64,000 nt of DNA. It comes from Rhizobiaceae bacterium. GTDB lineage: Bacteria; Pseudomonadota; Alphaproteobacteria; Rhizobiales; Rhizobiaceae. The DNA is taken from NCBI GenBank assembly GCA_017643025.1, contig JAEPOG010000005.1, positions 248,001 to 312,000 of the forward strand. Reading direction: 5' to 3'. A program made the translations under genes and the position numbers. Below, piece after piece: positions 52,631 through 62,555 of this stretch; the first letter of the stretch is position 1; each line of letters starts with the position of its first letter. The notes below the pieces were generated by a model. That model saw nothing but the letters and a program-made list of their open reading frames with translations. It did no database searches and had not been told where the DNA came from.

Positions 52631-54610
52631 GTGACCGTCGAGATCGGACATTTCGCGCTGGTGCTGGCCTTCGCGCTGGCGCTTGTCCAGGCGATCCTGC
52701 CGCTGGCCGGGGCGCGGCTCGGCGACGAGCGGCTAATGGCGACAGGCGCGCCCACTGCACTCGTCGGGCTGGCGATAACGGCGCTCGCGTTCGCGGCTCT
52801 TGTCGCGGCCTATGTCGCGTCGGATTTCTCCGTCGCCAATGTGTGGGAGAATTCGCATTCGGCGAAGCCGCTGCTCTACAAGGTGACCGGCACATGGGGG
52901 AACCACGAGGGCTCGATGCTCCTGTGGGTGCTCATCCTTTCGCTGTTTGGCGGGCTGGTGGCGCTGTTTGGCACCAATCTGCCGGCCACGCTGCGCGCCA
53001 ACGTGCTTGCCGTGCAGGGCTGGATCGGCGCTGCCTTCCTTCTCTTCATTCTCGCCACATCCAACCCCTTTGCGCGCCTCGTTCCGGCGCCGATCGAGGG
53101 TCGTGACCTCAATCCCGTGCTGCAGGACATCGGCCTCGCAATCCACCCGCCGCTGCTCTACCTCGGGTATGTCGGCTTCTCGGTCAGCTTCTCATTTGCC
53201 GTGGCCGCCTTGATAGAAGGGCGTATCGACGCCGCTTGGGCCCGCTGGGTGCGGCCGTGGACGCTGGCCGCCTGGATATTCCTCACCGGCGGCATCGCCA
53301 TGGGTTCCTACTGGGCCTATTACGAGCTCGGCTGGGGCGGTTTCTGGTTCTGGGATCCCGTGGAAAACGCCTCCTTCCTGCCCTGGCTTGCGGGCACGGC
53401 GCTGCTTCACTCCGCGCTCGTCATGGAGCGGCGCTCGGCGCTGAAGATCTGGACGGTGCTGCTGGCCATCCTCGCCTTCTCGCTGTCGTTGCTGGGCACC
53501 TTCCTTGTCCGCTCAGGCGTTCTGACCTCGGTGCACACATTCGCCAGCGACCCGACGCGCGGCGTCTTCATCCTGATGATCCTGATGCTGTTCATCGGCG
53601 GCGCGCTGGCGCTGTTCGCGCTGCGCGCGTCGGAACTCTCCGCCGGCGGCATTTTTCAGCCTGTGTCGCGCGAGGGCGCGCTGGTGTTGAACAATCTCTT
53701 CCTGTCGACGGCGACGGCGACGGTGCTGATAGGCACGCTCTACCCGCTTGTGGTCGAGGCGCTGACCGAAGACAAGATTTCCGTCGGTGCGCCGTTCTTC
53801 AACCTTACATTCGGGTCCCTGATGGTCCCCCTTCTGCTGGTCGTGCCGTTCGGGCCGTTGCTGGCCTGGAAGAGGGGCGACCTGTACGCGGTCTCGCAGC
53901 GGCTCTTTGCTGCTTTCGGACTGGCCCTTGCAGTCATCGTGGTCTCTTATGCCTTGATCGACCGCATGTCCGTGTTTGCTGCCCTTGGTTACGGGCTGGC
54001 GGCATGGCTGATCGGCGGTGCGTTGACCGATCTTGCCCTCAAGGCCGGGCTGCCGCGCGCAAGCCTCGGTGTTGCCGCCCGACGCGTCGTGGGTCTGCCC
54101 GGCTCGGCTGTCGGCACCGTGTTGGCGCATGCCGGGCTCGGCGTGACGCTTCTGGGGATCGTTTCGGTCTATTCGCTCGAGGTCGAGCGGTTCGTCACGA
54201 TGAAACCCGGCGACACGCTGGAGATCGCCGGCCGGACACTGCGTTTTGAAGAAGTGACTCCGGTCCGCGGCCCCAACTATGTCGAAGATCAGGCGCGTTT
54301 TGCCGTGTTTGCGCCAGACGCATCTCCACAGGGCGAGATCGTCTCGGCCAAGCGCGTCTACACCGCGCGACGCATGCCGACGACTGAAGCGGGAATCGGC
54401 ACTTTCGGCTTTAGCCAGCTTTATGTTTCGCTGGGTGACCCGACGGCCGATGGCGGCATCGTCGTCCGCGCCTGGTGGAAACCGCAGGTGACGCTGATTT
54501 GGCTTGGCGCCGTCGTGATGATGGTTGGAGGCGTGTTTTCGCTGGCCGACCGCCGCCTCAGGGTCGGTGCGCCGGCAGCGCGGCGCAAGAAAGCGGCATT
54601 GCCGGCATGA
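52631..54610 (+). CDS. ccmF: Haem lyase subunit CcmF (CycK)
   Basis: This 659-residue polytopic membrane protein is the core of the haem ligation complex. The WWD-like signature is [20 protein letters not shown], with conserved flanking histidines in the membrane ([10 protein letters not shown] and [11 protein letters not shown]). The start is a GTG at 52631, five bases after the ccmE stop; the frame is open a little further upstream inside ccmE. Its stop overlaps ccmH (ATGA at 54607). Confidence 0.93.
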   Translation: MTVEIGHFALVLAFALALVQAILPLAGARLGDERLMATGAPTALVGLAITALAFAALVAAYVASDFSVANVWENSHSAKPLLYKVTGTWGNHEGSMLLWVLILSLFGGLVALFGTNLPATLRANVLAVQGWIGAAFLLFILATSNPFARLVPAPIEGRDLNPVLQDIGLAIHPPLLYLGYVGFSVSFSFAVAALIEGRIDAAWARWVRPWTLAAWIFLTGGIAMGSYWAYYELGWGGFWFWDPVENASFLPWLAGTALLHSALVMERRSALKIWTVLLAILAFSLSLLGTFLVRSGVLTSVHTFASDPTRGVFILMILMLFIGGALALFALRASELSAGGIFQPVSREGALVLNNLFLSTATATVLIGTLYPLVVEALTEDKISVGAPFFNLTFGSLMVPLLLVVPFGPLLAWKRGDLYAVSQRLFAAFGLALAVIVVSYALIDRMSVFAALGYGLAAWLIGGALTDLALKAGLPRASLGVAARRVVGLPGSAVGTVLAHAGLGVTLLGIVSVYSLEVERFVTMKPGDTLEIAGRTLRFEEVTPVRGPNYVEDQARFAVFAPDASPQGEIVSAKRVYTARRMPTTEAGIGTFGFSQLYVSLGDPTADGGIVVRAWWKPQVTLIWLGAVVMMVGGVFSLADRRLRVGAPAARRKKAALPA

Positions 54611-55062
54611 GGACTTTCGCAGCACTCGTCACTGCATTGCTGCTGGCGTTTGCCAGCCCCGCCAGCGCCGTCCAGCCCGACGAAGTTCTGGATGACCCGG
54701 CGCTGGAGGAGCGTGCCCGAGAACTGTCGGCGGAGCTACGCTGCATGGTCTGCCAGAATCAGTCGATCGACGATTCTGATGCTGAGCTCGCTCGCGATTT
54801 GCGTGTCCTCGTGCGCGAGCGGTTGTTGGCGGGCGACACAGACCGAGAAGTCCTCGACTTCGTCGTCTCGCGCTATGGTGAGTTCGTGCTGTTGCGGCCG
54901 CGTTTCAATGCCCGTAATGCGCTGTTGTGGGGCGCTCCACTGTTGCTGCTGACCATTGGCGTCGTGTCCATCGCCATGCTTTCGCGACGTCGGACGGTCG
55001 CGCGTGCTGCGCCGCTCAGCAATGACGAGAAACAGCGTCTGAAGGGTATCCTGGGCGAGTAG
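54607..55062 (+). CDS. ccmH: Cytochrome c maturation thiol protein CcmH (CycL)
   Basis: This 151-residue protein has a signal peptide, the redox motif [20 protein letters not shown] with Cys46 and Cys49, and one C-terminal membrane helix ([20 protein letters not shown]). It reduces the apocytochrome CxxCH cysteines before haem attachment. The ATG overlaps the ccmF stop. It ends the ccm operon. Confidence 0.93.
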   Translation: MRTFAALVTALLLAFASPASAVQPDEVLDDPALEERARELSAELRCMVCQNQSIDDSDAELARDLRVLVRERLLAGDTDREVLDFVVSRYGEFVLLRPRFNARNALLWGAPLLLLTIGVVSIAMLSRRRTVARAAPLSNDEKQRLKGILGE

Positions 55063-55207
55063 CTCGTGAACTGGCTGGGCGGTCTCCGCTGGCCAACATT
55101 ACCAAATTGTCATGTCTCGGAAATGGCCGCGTAATGTGACGCCGCCTATCTCTCGCAACGAAGGGTGTATCCCCACACCCCGCAGTCATCGAGAGGACGA
55201 GACATTA

Positions 55208-56731
55208 ATGGATACCAACAAGCCAACTAGCATCCGCAAAACGCGCCTTCTGGCCGCCGTTGCTTCGCTGGCTATCGCCGGTGCGATCGGTTTCGGGGCC
55301 GCAACCACTGGCACCTTGCCTGTGCTGGCCGAGCCGGTGCGCGTGGAGACACAGCTTCAGAACCCTGGATTCGCCGATGTGGTCGAGCGTGTATCGCCAG
55401 CCGTCGTCAGCGTGCGCGTCGCTGCCCGCATGGAGCCCGCAGCCGACCGCAGCCCGGGCGGCTTCTTTTTCGATTTCCCCGGTCTTGACGACCTTCCGCG
55501 CGACCACCCGCTGAACCGTTTCTTCAGGGAATTCCGCGGCGGCCCGGATGAGAATCCGCGCTTCCGCGATCAGCCTAACAGACCGCGCCCGATGTCACAG
55601 GGTTCCGGCTTCTTCATCTCCGAGGACGGTTATCTCGTTACCAACAACCATGTCGTACAGGGCGGCTCGGAACTGGTCGTCGTCATGGATGACGGCACCG
55701 AGCTCGATGCCGAACTGGTCGGCACCGATCCGCGTACCGACCTCGCTGTCCTGAAAGTCGAAGAGGCGCGCAAGTTCACCTACGTCGCCTTCGCCGATGA
55801 TACGCAGGTGCGCGTCGGCGACTGGGTCGTTGCGGTCGGCAATCCGTTCGGCCTCGGCGGCACCGTCACCGCCGGCATCGTTTCGGCGCGCGGCCGCGAC
55901 ATTGGCGCTGGGCTCTATGACGACTTCATCCAGATCGACGCTGCCGTGAACCGCGGCAATTCGGGCGGCCCGGCCTTCAACCTCAATGGCGAGGTTGTCG
56001 GCATCAACACCGCCATCTTCTCGCCCTCGGGCGGAAATGTCGGCATTGCCTTTGCCATCCCTGCATCTCTGGCCAAGGACGTGATCGACGACCTGATCAA
56101 GGACGGCAGCATCGAACGCGGCTGGCTCGGCGTCCAGATCGAACAGGTTACGGACGACATCGCCGAAGCGGTGGGGCTCGATGAGGCCAAGGGCGCCCTT
56201 GCGTCTGGCGTCCAGCCCGATAGCCCCGCCCTCACGGGCGGCGTCAAGGCGGGTGACGTGATCGTTGCCGTCGACGGCAACGAAGTGAAGTCGCCGCGCG
56301 AGCTGGCCCGCATGATCGGCGACCTCGATCCCGGCAAGGAAGTGGAGCTGACAATCTGGCGCAACGGCAAGTCGGAATCGATTGCCGTGACGCTCGGCCA
56401 GATGCCCGCCGAACAGATGGCGGCGGCCGAAGAGCCTGCGGTTCCGTCCAGCGGCGGCGATACGCTCGAAGGTTTTGGCCTGACGGTGACCCCGGCAGAG
56501 GACGGCACGGGCCTCGTGGTCACGGATGTGGCGCCCGACGGTGAAGCCGCCGCGCGCGGTATCCAGGCCGGCGACGTGATCAGGTCCGTCAACTCGCGCG
56601 AGGTCAAGGCCGCCGCGGACGTAGACGAAGCCGTGAAGTCGGCGACCGAAGCGGGTCGCAAGGCGGTGCTACTGCAGGTGGAGCGCGACGATGCAAACCG
56701 CTTCATCGCCCTGCCGGTGGAGCGCGGCTGA
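55208..56731 (+). CDS. degP: Periplasmic serine protease DegP/HtrA
   Basis: This 507-residue protease/chaperone degrades misfolded periplasmic proteins. It has a signal-anchor segment (residues 12-38) and a trypsin-like domain with the triad His148 (TNNHVV), Asp178 (RTDLAVL) and Ser252 (RGNSGGP), then two PDZ domains (about residues 290-385 and 420-500). ATG at 55208 was chosen because it follows GAGAGGA and gives a normal N terminus; the frame is open from 55112. It follows the ccm operon, a common arrangement in rhizobia, and is followed by a long imperfect inverted repeat. Confidence 0.93.
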   Translation: MDTNKPTSIRKTRLLAAVASLAIAGAIGFGAATTGTLPVLAEPVRVETQLQNPGFADVVERVSPAVVSVRVAARMEPAADRSPGGFFFDFPGLDDLPRDHPLNRFFREFRGGPDENPRFRDQPNRPRPMSQGSGFFISEDGYLVTNNHVVQGGSELVVVMDDGTELDAELVGTDPRTDLAVLKVEEARKFTYVAFADDTQVRVGDWVVAVGNPFGLGGTVTAGIVSARGRDIGAGLYDDFIQIDAAVNRGNSGGPAFNLNGEVVGINTAIFSPSGGNVGIAFAIPASLAKDVIDDLIKDGSIERGWLGVQIEQVTDDIAEAVGLDEAKGALASGVQPDSPALTGGVKAGDVIVAVDGNEVKSPRELARMIGDLDPGKEVELTIWRNGKSESIAVTLGQMPAEQMAAAEEPAVPSSGGDTLEGFGLTVTPAEDGTGLVVTDVAPDGEAAARGIQAGDVIRSVNSREVKAAADVDEAVKSATEAGRKAVLLQVERDDANRFIALPVERG

Positions 56732-56807
56732 ACCGATCGGGATACGGCTTCGGATCGGCGGTCATAACGACCCCCGAACCGCCCCCGGAGCCGTATTTGG
56801 GATCGGT
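56732..56807 (+). repeat. Nested inverted repeat after degP
   Basis: Three paired parts nest inside each other: ACCGATC (56732-56738) with GATCGGT (56801-56807), ATACGGCTTCGG (56742-56753) with CCGGAGCCGTAT (56785-56796, one T-G pair), and GGCGGT (56757-56762) with ACCGCC (56778-56783). It begins at the degP stop codon. It could be a terminator or an mRNA 3' stabiliser; the T-run is weak. Confidence 0.7.
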
Positions 56808-56920
56808 GCGACTGTTGCCTCGTTCCGCCCGGTTCCAGCGGCAGCGGGTTCCCATCACCCGCTGCCGTTTCTGCTTGCTGGCGGAGCGCCATGGTACCGC
56901 AAATCGCCTATAATGACGCC

Positions 56921-57595
56921 ATGAAGATTCTTGTGATCGAAGATGACCGCGAGGCGGCGGACTACATCCGCAAAGCGTTTGACGAGGCAGGCCACACCGT
57001 TGACGTCACGGGTGACGGCGAGACGGGCCAGGCGATGGCCGAAAACGGCACCTACGACGTGCTGGTCGTCGACCGCATGCTGCCCCGCCGCGACGGGTTG
57101 ACTGTCATCTCGCAGCTGCGCGCCAACGGCGACAAGACACCTGTGCTCATTCTCTCCGCGCTCGGCGAGGTGGACGACCGGGTGACTGGACTGCGCGCCG
57201 GCGGCGACGACTACCTGACCAAACCATATGCCTTTTCCGAATTGCTGGCACGTGTCGAGGCGCTCAACAGGCGCGGCGCCGCCAAGGACATCGAAACGCT
57301 TTACAAGGTCGGCGATCTAGAACTCGATCGCCTGTCCCATACCGTCCGCCGGGCCGGCCGGGACGTGCTGCTGCAGCCGCGCGAGTTCCGTCTGCTCGAA
57401 TATCTCATGCGCCACGCCGGGCAGGTGGTGACGCGCACAATGCTGCTTGAGAATGTGTGGGACTACCACTTCGATCCGCAGACCAACGTCATCGACGTTC
57501 ACGTGTCGCGCCTGCGAGCCAAGATCGAGAAGGAATTCGATACCCCTGTGCTCCACACGGTACGGGGCGCGGGCTACATGCTGAAGGCCGGCTGA
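56921..57595 (+). CDS. OmpR-family response regulator
   Basis: This 224-residue regulator has a receiver domain (KILVIEDDREAADYIRKAF, phospho-acceptor Asp in VLVVDRMLPRRDG, Lys in YLTKPYAFSEL) and a winged-helix domain (PREFRLLEYLMRHAGQVVTR, NVIDVHVSRLRAKIEKEF). ATG at 56921 starts directly at the family N terminus. Its stop overlaps the kinase start (TGATG at 57593-57597). The pair follows degP in many rhizobia and may respond to envelope stress, but the signal is not known. Confidence 0.88.
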   Translation: MKILVIEDDREAADYIRKAFDEAGHTVDVTGDGETGQAMAENGTYDVLVVDRMLPRRDGLTVISQLRANGDKTPVLILSALGEVDDRVTGLRAGGDDYLTKPYAFSELLARVEALNRRGAAKDIETLYKVGDLELDRLSHTVRRAGRDVLLQPREFRLLEYLMRHAGQVVTRTMLLENVWDYHFDPQTNVIDVHVSRLRAKIEKEFDTPVLHTVRGAGYMLKAG

Positions 57596-59025
57596 TGGCG
57601 TCGATGCCGGCGATCATGAAGACGACCGCGGCGCGACTCACGGCGCTTTACCTGATCCTGTTCGCGCTGTGCGCCTTCGCACTCGTCTTCTACATGACGT
57701 CGCTATCGTCGCGCATGCTGATCGCACAGACTCGTGGCACGATCGGCGAAGAGGTCAGCGGGCTCGCACGGGCCTACCAGCGCGGTGGCTTGCCGCATCT
57801 CGTTCGCGTCGTCGAGCAACGGGCGCGTCAGCCCGGCGCCAATCTCTACCTGATCGCCGATCCGAATGGCCGCATCCTCTCCGGCAATGTCGAGAGCATC
57901 GAGCCGGGCGTCCTGGACGATGTCGGCTGGACCGACCGGCCATTCACATACAGCCGCTACGGGGAACCGCGCGGCAACCTCTTGGGTGAGGATGGCGGCG
58001 GCACCGCTGTGCCATCGCAGCATAGTGCGATGGCTATGGTATTGCGGTTGCCCAACCAGATGCTCGTGCTTGTCGGGCGCGATCTGGTGGAGCCTGAGCG
58101 GTTCCGCGACGTCGTCCAGCGCTCGATGGCGGTCGCCCTTGCAATGATGGGCCTGGGCGCCTTCCTGATCTGGTTCTTCGTCGGCCGCCGCGCCCTGAAG
58201 CGTATCGACAATCTGTCGGACGCCAGCAGGCGCATCATGGGCGGCGACCTCAACGGTCGCCTGCCGGTGAGCGGTTCGGGAGACGAGTTTGACCGGCTAT
58301 CCGAAAACCTCAACTCCATGCTGGGGCGTATTGCGCGGCTCAATGAGGGGCTGAAACAGGTTTCCGACAACATCGCCCACGACCTGAAGACACCGCTGAC
58401 ACGGCTGCGCAACCGCGCCGAATCGGCACTTTCCGGCAAGCGCACCGCGCGCGAATACCGCGGCGCGCTGGAGGCGACGATCGCTGAGTCGGACCAGCTT
58501 ATCCGCACCTTCAACGCGATCCTGATGATCTCCCGTCTCGAGGCCGGCAAGTCGACTGAACCGACGACCGCGGTCAGCCTCAGTGAGACGGTGCGCGATG
58601 TCGTCGAACTCTACGAACCCCTGGCGGAAGAGAGCGGCGTGGTGCTGACGGCTTCCGTTGAAGGCGAACCGGTGATCGCGGGCAACCGCGAACTGATCGG
58701 GCAGGCGCTGTCGAACGTTGTCGACAACGCGATCAAATACTCCGCCAACGCGAAAGCGCCAGCCGTAACGGTGTCGCTCGCGTCTACCGACGCTGGCGCG
58801 GTCGTCACCGTGCGCGACAACGGACCCGGCATCCCGGAGGAGGACCGTGAGAGGGCGACCGAGCGCTTCGTTCGGCTGGAGGAAAGCCGCAACATGCCGG
58901 GATCGGGGCTGGGTCTCAGCCTTGCCAAGGCTGTGATGACATTCCATCAGGGTAGCCTGGAGCTTGGCGATGCCGGACCGGGCCTTGAGGTCCGCATGGT
59001 GTTTCCGGGCGGGGAGGCGCCATGA
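57595..59025 (+). CDS. Sensor histidine kinase with HAMP domain
   Basis: This 476-residue kinase has two membrane helices (about residues 13-33 and 183-203) flanking a periplasmic sensor domain, then HAMP (RRALKRIDNLSDASRRIMGG), HisKA with the acceptor His in DNIAHDLKTPLTRLRNR, and an ATPase domain (NVVDNAIKYS, VRDNGPGIPEEDRER, GSGLGLSLAKAVM). It starts at ATG 57595 overlapping the regulator stop, and its own stop overlaps the glnE start (ATGA at 59022), linking this signalling pair to glnE. Confidence 0.88.
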   Translation: MASMPAIMKTTAARLTALYLILFALCAFALVFYMTSLSSRMLIAQTRGTIGEEVSGLARAYQRGGLPHLVRVVEQRARQPGANLYLIADPNGRILSGNVESIEPGVLDDVGWTDRPFTYSRYGEPRGNLLGEDGGGTAVPSQHSAMAMVLRLPNQMLVLVGRDLVEPERFRDVVQRSMAVALAMMGLGAFLIWFFVGRRALKRIDNLSDASRRIMGGDLNGRLPVSGSGDEFDRLSENLNSMLGRIARLNEGLKQVSDNIAHDLKTPLTRLRNRAESALSGKRTAREYRGALEATIAESDQLIRTFNAILMISRLEAGKSTEPTTAVSLSETVRDVVELYEPLAEESGVVLTASVEGEPVIAGNRELIGQALSNVVDNAIKYSANAKAPAVTVSLASTDAGAVVTVRDNGPGIPEEDRERATERFVRLEESRNMPGSGLGLSLAKAVMTFHQGSLELGDAGPGLEVRMVFPGGEAP

Positions 59026-61994
59026 CCCGAACGGCGGCCGCATCGGCGAACAAGGATGAGTGCCTGTGGTTCGGCAGGCAGCCCGAGGTGCTTCGTCCGC
59101 TCGACGCGGATGAGTCCGCCGGGTACCTCGCCGATCTTGCGGAAGCGGCCAAGGACGCAGACGCCGAGCGTCTCCACAAGCTGGTTGGAGATGGCGGGGA
59201 ACTTGCCGACTTCCTTGCGGCGGTACTCGACTTGTCGCCGTTTCTGCGCGGCTGCCTGCTGCGCGACCCGGGCATGCTCGAGCGATTGTTCGACCAGACC
59301 TTGGCCGACCGGCTTGATACCATCGACGGTGAGATTGCCGCGCTCGACGGCGATGAGGGTCTGTCCGAGACCGACCTCATGGGCCGGCTGCGCGACCTGA
59401 AGCGCGAGGCGCATGTGCTGATTGCACTTGGCGACCTTGCCGGCGAGACCGACGGCCAGCAGACCGTGCAGCGTCTCAGCCGCCTCGCGGACAGCTGCGT
59501 CGGCGCCGCCGTGCGTTTCCTGCTTCGGCAGGCGCACACCGGCGGCAAGCTGATATTGCCCGACCTTGCCGACCCGGAGCGCGGGAGCGGCTGGATCGTG
59601 CTCGCCATGGGCAAGCACGGCGCACACGAGCTCAACTTCTCGTCCGACATCGACCTGATCGTTTTCTTCGATCCGTCGTCGGCGGCGGTCACCGATGAGA
59701 TTGAGGCGCCGGACCTGTTCCTGCGCATGACGCGCCAGCTCGTGCGCATCCTGCAGGACCGTACCGATCGCGGTTACGTCTTCCGCACCGACCTCCGTTT
59801 GCGCCCCGATCCGGGCTCGACCCCGCTTGCGATCCCGGTGGAGGCGGCGCTCCACTATTATGAAAGCCGCGGCCAGAACTGGGAACGCGCGGCGATGATC
59901 AAGGCTCGTGTCGTCGCCGGTGACCGCGAGGCCGGCGAAGCCTTCCTCCGGGAATTGCGCCCCTATGTCTGGCGCAAATATCTTGACTACGCGGCCATCG
60001 CCGACGTGCACTCCATCAAGCGCCAGATTCACGCCCATAAGGGTTTGGGCGACATCGCGGTGAGGGGGCACAACGTCAAGCTGGGCCGCGGCGGCATCCG
60101 CGAGATCGAGTTCTTTGCCCAGACACAGCAGCTCATTGCCGGCGGCCGCTTCCCCGAATTGCGGAGACGCGCGACCGTGGAAACGCTGGCGCAGCTGGCC
60201 GAACGCGGATGGATTACCGAAGACGCGGCTGAGACGCTGACCAACCAGTACTGGTTCCTGCGCGATGTCGAACACGCCATCCAGATGGTTGCCGACGAGC
60301 AGACGCATTCCCTGCCCGAGGACGACGAGGGGCTGGAGCGTATCGCGCGACTGCGAGGTTTCGACGATGCGGATGGTTTTTCGACCGTGTTCCGCGAGGC
60401 GCTGAAGCAGGTCGAGAGCCACTACGCGGCTCTGTTCGAAACCGCGCCGCAGCTTTCGTCCGGCATTGGCAATCTGGTCTTCACCGGGGAAGACGACGAT
60501 CCAGGAACGATCGAGACGCTCCACGAACTCGGCTTCGAGCGGCCGAGCGACATCAGCCGGGTCATCCGAACCTGGCACTATGGCCGCTACCGCGCCACCC
60601 AGTCGGCCGAGGCGCGCGAGCGGCTGACCGAGCTGACGCCGGCGCTCCTGCAGGCTTTCGGCGGCACCCGCCGCGCCGACGAGGCGTTGCTGCGCTTCGA
60701 CGAATTTCTTTCCGGGCTGCCCGCCGGCATCCAGCTCTTTTCGCTGCTCCAGTCAAATCCGGGCCTGCTGAAGCTGACGGCGACGATCATGGGCGCGGCG
60801 CCCCGGCTGGCGGCCATCATCACCCGCCGGCCGCATGTGTTCGACGGGTTGCTCGATCCGGCGCTTCTGTCTGAACTGCCGAGCAAGGCCTATCTTGCGG
60901 AACGGTTGCAGAGCTTCCTTCAGGGTGCGACGCTTTACGAGGAAGTGCTCGACAGACTGCGCATGTTCGCAGCCGAGCAGAAATTCCTGATCGGCATGCG
61001 GCTCCTCACGGGATCGATCGACGCAGCGCGTGCCGGCAAGGCGTTCTCCGACCTTGCGGACTTGACCATCGGCTCCGCTCTCGACGCGGTGATCGAGGAA
61101 TTCGCCGAGCGTCACGGCAAGGTGCCAGGCGGACGCATCGTGGTGCTCGGCATGGGCAAGCTTGGCAGCCGCGAACTGACTGCAGGGTCGGACGTCGATC
61201 TCATCCTGCTCTACGACCACGATGAAGACGCGGAAGCGTCGGACGGCGAAAAGGAACTGGCGCCGCCCCACTACTTCGCCCGCCTGACACAGCGTTTGAT
61301 AGCGGCGATTTCGGCTCCGACGGCGGAGGGCGTGCTCTACGAACTCGACCTGCGGCTGCGCCCCTCCGGCAACAAGGGGCCGGTCGCTACCCATGTCGAC
61401 GCCTTCGGCAAATACCAGCGCGAGCAAGCCTGGACCTGGGAGCATATGGCGCTGACGCGCGCCCGCATCGTGGCAGGCGATGCCGACCTCGCAGCGCATA
61501 TCGAAAGCGAGATCGAAGCCGTCATGGCAATGCCGCGCGACGCGGCAAAGATCATGCGCGAGGCGCGCGAGATGCGCGAACTGATTGCCAAGGAAAAGCC
61601 CCCGGCCGACAAGTGGGACATCAAGCTCGTGCCCGGCGGCCTGATCGACCTGGAGTTCGTCGCGCAGGTTGCCGCGCTGACCGGCGCATTGTCCGGCGAC
61701 AGGCAGCCAACCTCGACAGCCGAGACGCTCACGCGTTTGTCGGACGATTTCGCGGACCCGCAAACGCGGGACGATCTGGTCGCCGCGCACAATCTCTACA
61801 CCACTCTCACGCAGATCATCAGGCTTTGCCTGACTGGCGCATTCGAGCCCGACAACGTGCCGCCGGGCCTGGCCGATCTGCTGCTTGCGAGCACGGACCT
61901 GCCCGACATGGCAGTCGTTGAAGGCCATGTCGAAGAAACGTCGCGGACGGTCTCGAAACATTTCGACCGGCTGCTGCGTGGGAAGAGGGGTTAG
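59022..61994 (+). CDS. glnE: Bifunctional glutamine synthetase adenylyltransferase/deadenylyltransferase
   Basis: This 990-residue protein attaches and removes AMP on glutamine synthetase according to nitrogen status. It has two nucleotidyltransferase halves. The N-terminal (deadenylylation) half carries FSSDIDLIVFFD and KLGRGGIREIEFFAQTQQLI; the C-terminal (adenylylation) half carries GKLGSRELTAGSDVDLILLY and LVPGGLIDLEFVAQVAALTG. Both Asp-x-Asp pairs are intact. The start overlaps the upstream kinase stop codon. Length is normal for the family. Confidence 0.94.
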   Translation: MTRTAAASANKDECLWFGRQPEVLRPLDADESAGYLADLAEAAKDADAERLHKLVGDGGELADFLAAVLDLSPFLRGCLLRDPGMLERLFDQTLADRLDTIDGEIAALDGDEGLSETDLMGRLRDLKREAHVLIALGDLAGETDGQQTVQRLSRLADSCVGAAVRFLLRQAHTGGKLILPDLADPERGSGWIVLAMGKHGAHELNFSSDIDLIVFFDPSSAAVTDEIEAPDLFLRMTRQLVRILQDRTDRGYVFRTDLRLRPDPGSTPLAIPVEAALHYYESRGQNWERAAMIKARVVAGDREAGEAFLRELRPYVWRKYLDYAAIADVHSIKRQIHAHKGLGDIAVRGHNVKLGRGGIREIEFFAQTQQLIAGGRFPELRRRATVETLAQLAERGWITEDAAETLTNQYWFLRDVEHAIQMVADEQTHSLPEDDEGLERIARLRGFDDADGFSTVFREALKQVESHYAALFETAPQLSSGIGNLVFTGEDDDPGTIETLHELGFERPSDISRVIRTWHYGRYRATQSAEARERLTELTPALLQAFGGTRRADEALLRFDEFLSGLPAGIQLFSLLQSNPGLLKLTATIMGAAPRLAAIITRRPHVFDGLLDPALLSELPSKAYLAERLQSFLQGATLYEEVLDRLRMFAAEQKFLIGMRLLTGSIDAARAGKAFSDLADLTIGSALDAVIEEFAERHGKVPGGRIVVLGMGKLGSRELTAGSDVDLILLYDHDEDAEASDGEKELAPPHYFARLTQRLIAAISAPTAEGVLYELDLRLRPSGNKGPVATHVDAFGKYQREQAWTWEHMALTRARIVAGDADLAAHIESEIEAVMAMPRDAAKIMREAREMRELIAKEKPPADKWDIKLVPGGLIDLEFVAQVAALTGALSGDRQPTSTAETLTRLSDDFADPQTRDDLVAAHNLYTTLTQIIRLCLTGAFEPDNVPPGLADLLLASTDLPDMAVVEGHVEETSRTVSKHFDRLLRGKRG

Positions 61995-62062
61995 GCGATG
62001 GGAAGCCGGACTGCTCTCTTCTCCAACTGCATCGGGGGTTTTTCGATGCAAGGAAACTGTAC

Positions 62063-62515
62063 ATGAAAAGAACGTTGAAACTGGCGATAGCCTTCGCCAC
62101 GCTTGCCGGCCTGGCAGGCTCCGTCGCCTCTGCCAATGAGGGACCTCGCCGGTCCCACGGCCCGGGCGGGCTCAACTTCGAGCGCGCCGACGCAGATGAC
62201 AGCGGCGACGTCACCTTCGACGAGTTCGCAGCGCTGATGAACAATCGCATCGACTTTGCCGAAGGCGATGCCGACTCCGATGGCAAGCTGACGGTTGGCG
62301 AAATCGCGGCGGAGATGGAGCGCCAGCGCCATATGCGGCGCGCCGAGCGCATGGTCGAGCGCTACGACATCGACGGCGACGGTTCTCTGACGCTGGATGA
62401 AATCCAGACCAACCAGCGCGAGGTCTTTGCGCTGATGGATCGCAACAATGACGGCGTTATCGAGGAGGGGGAGATTCCCCGCCGCGAGCGCCGGGATCGG
62501 CGGCGCGGCCGCTGA
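62063..62515 (+). CDS. Secreted protein with four EF-hand motifs
   Basis: This 150-residue protein has a signal peptide (residues 1-24, ending VASAN) and four calcium-binding loops: DADDSGDVTFDE, DADSDGKLTVGE, DIDGDGSLTLDE and DRNNDGVIEEGE. All four loops keep acidic residues at the metal positions, so it likely binds four Ca2+ in the periplasm or outside the cell. The C terminus is Arg-rich. Function is unknown. It sits between glnE and the convergent kinase gene, with a hairpin after its stop. Confidence 0.85.
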   Translation: MKRTLKLAIAFATLAGLAGSVASANEGPRRSHGPGGLNFERADADDSGDVTFDEFAALMNNRIDFAEGDADSDGKLTVGEIAAEMERQRHMRRAERMVERYDIDGDGSLTLDEIQTNQREVFALMDRNNDGVIEEGEIPRRERRDRRRGR

Positions 62516-62521
62516 CACATT

Positions 62522-62549
62522 GTCCCGCCCGGTCTATGCCGGGCGGGAC
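62522..62549. terminator. Hairpin between convergent genes
   Basis: GTCCCGCCCGG (62522-62532), loop TCTATG, CCGGGCGGGAC (62539-62549) is a perfect eleven-base stem with no T-run on either strand. It lies between the EF-hand gene and the convergent kinase gene, and may end both transcripts. Confidence 0.6.
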
Positions 62550-62555
62550 GCCTGC

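Noticed and set aside
58947..62051. Two long reverse-strand frames (58947-60578 and 60753-62051)
   Set aside because: Both are antisense to glnE, which is complete with both nucleotidyltransferase motifs.
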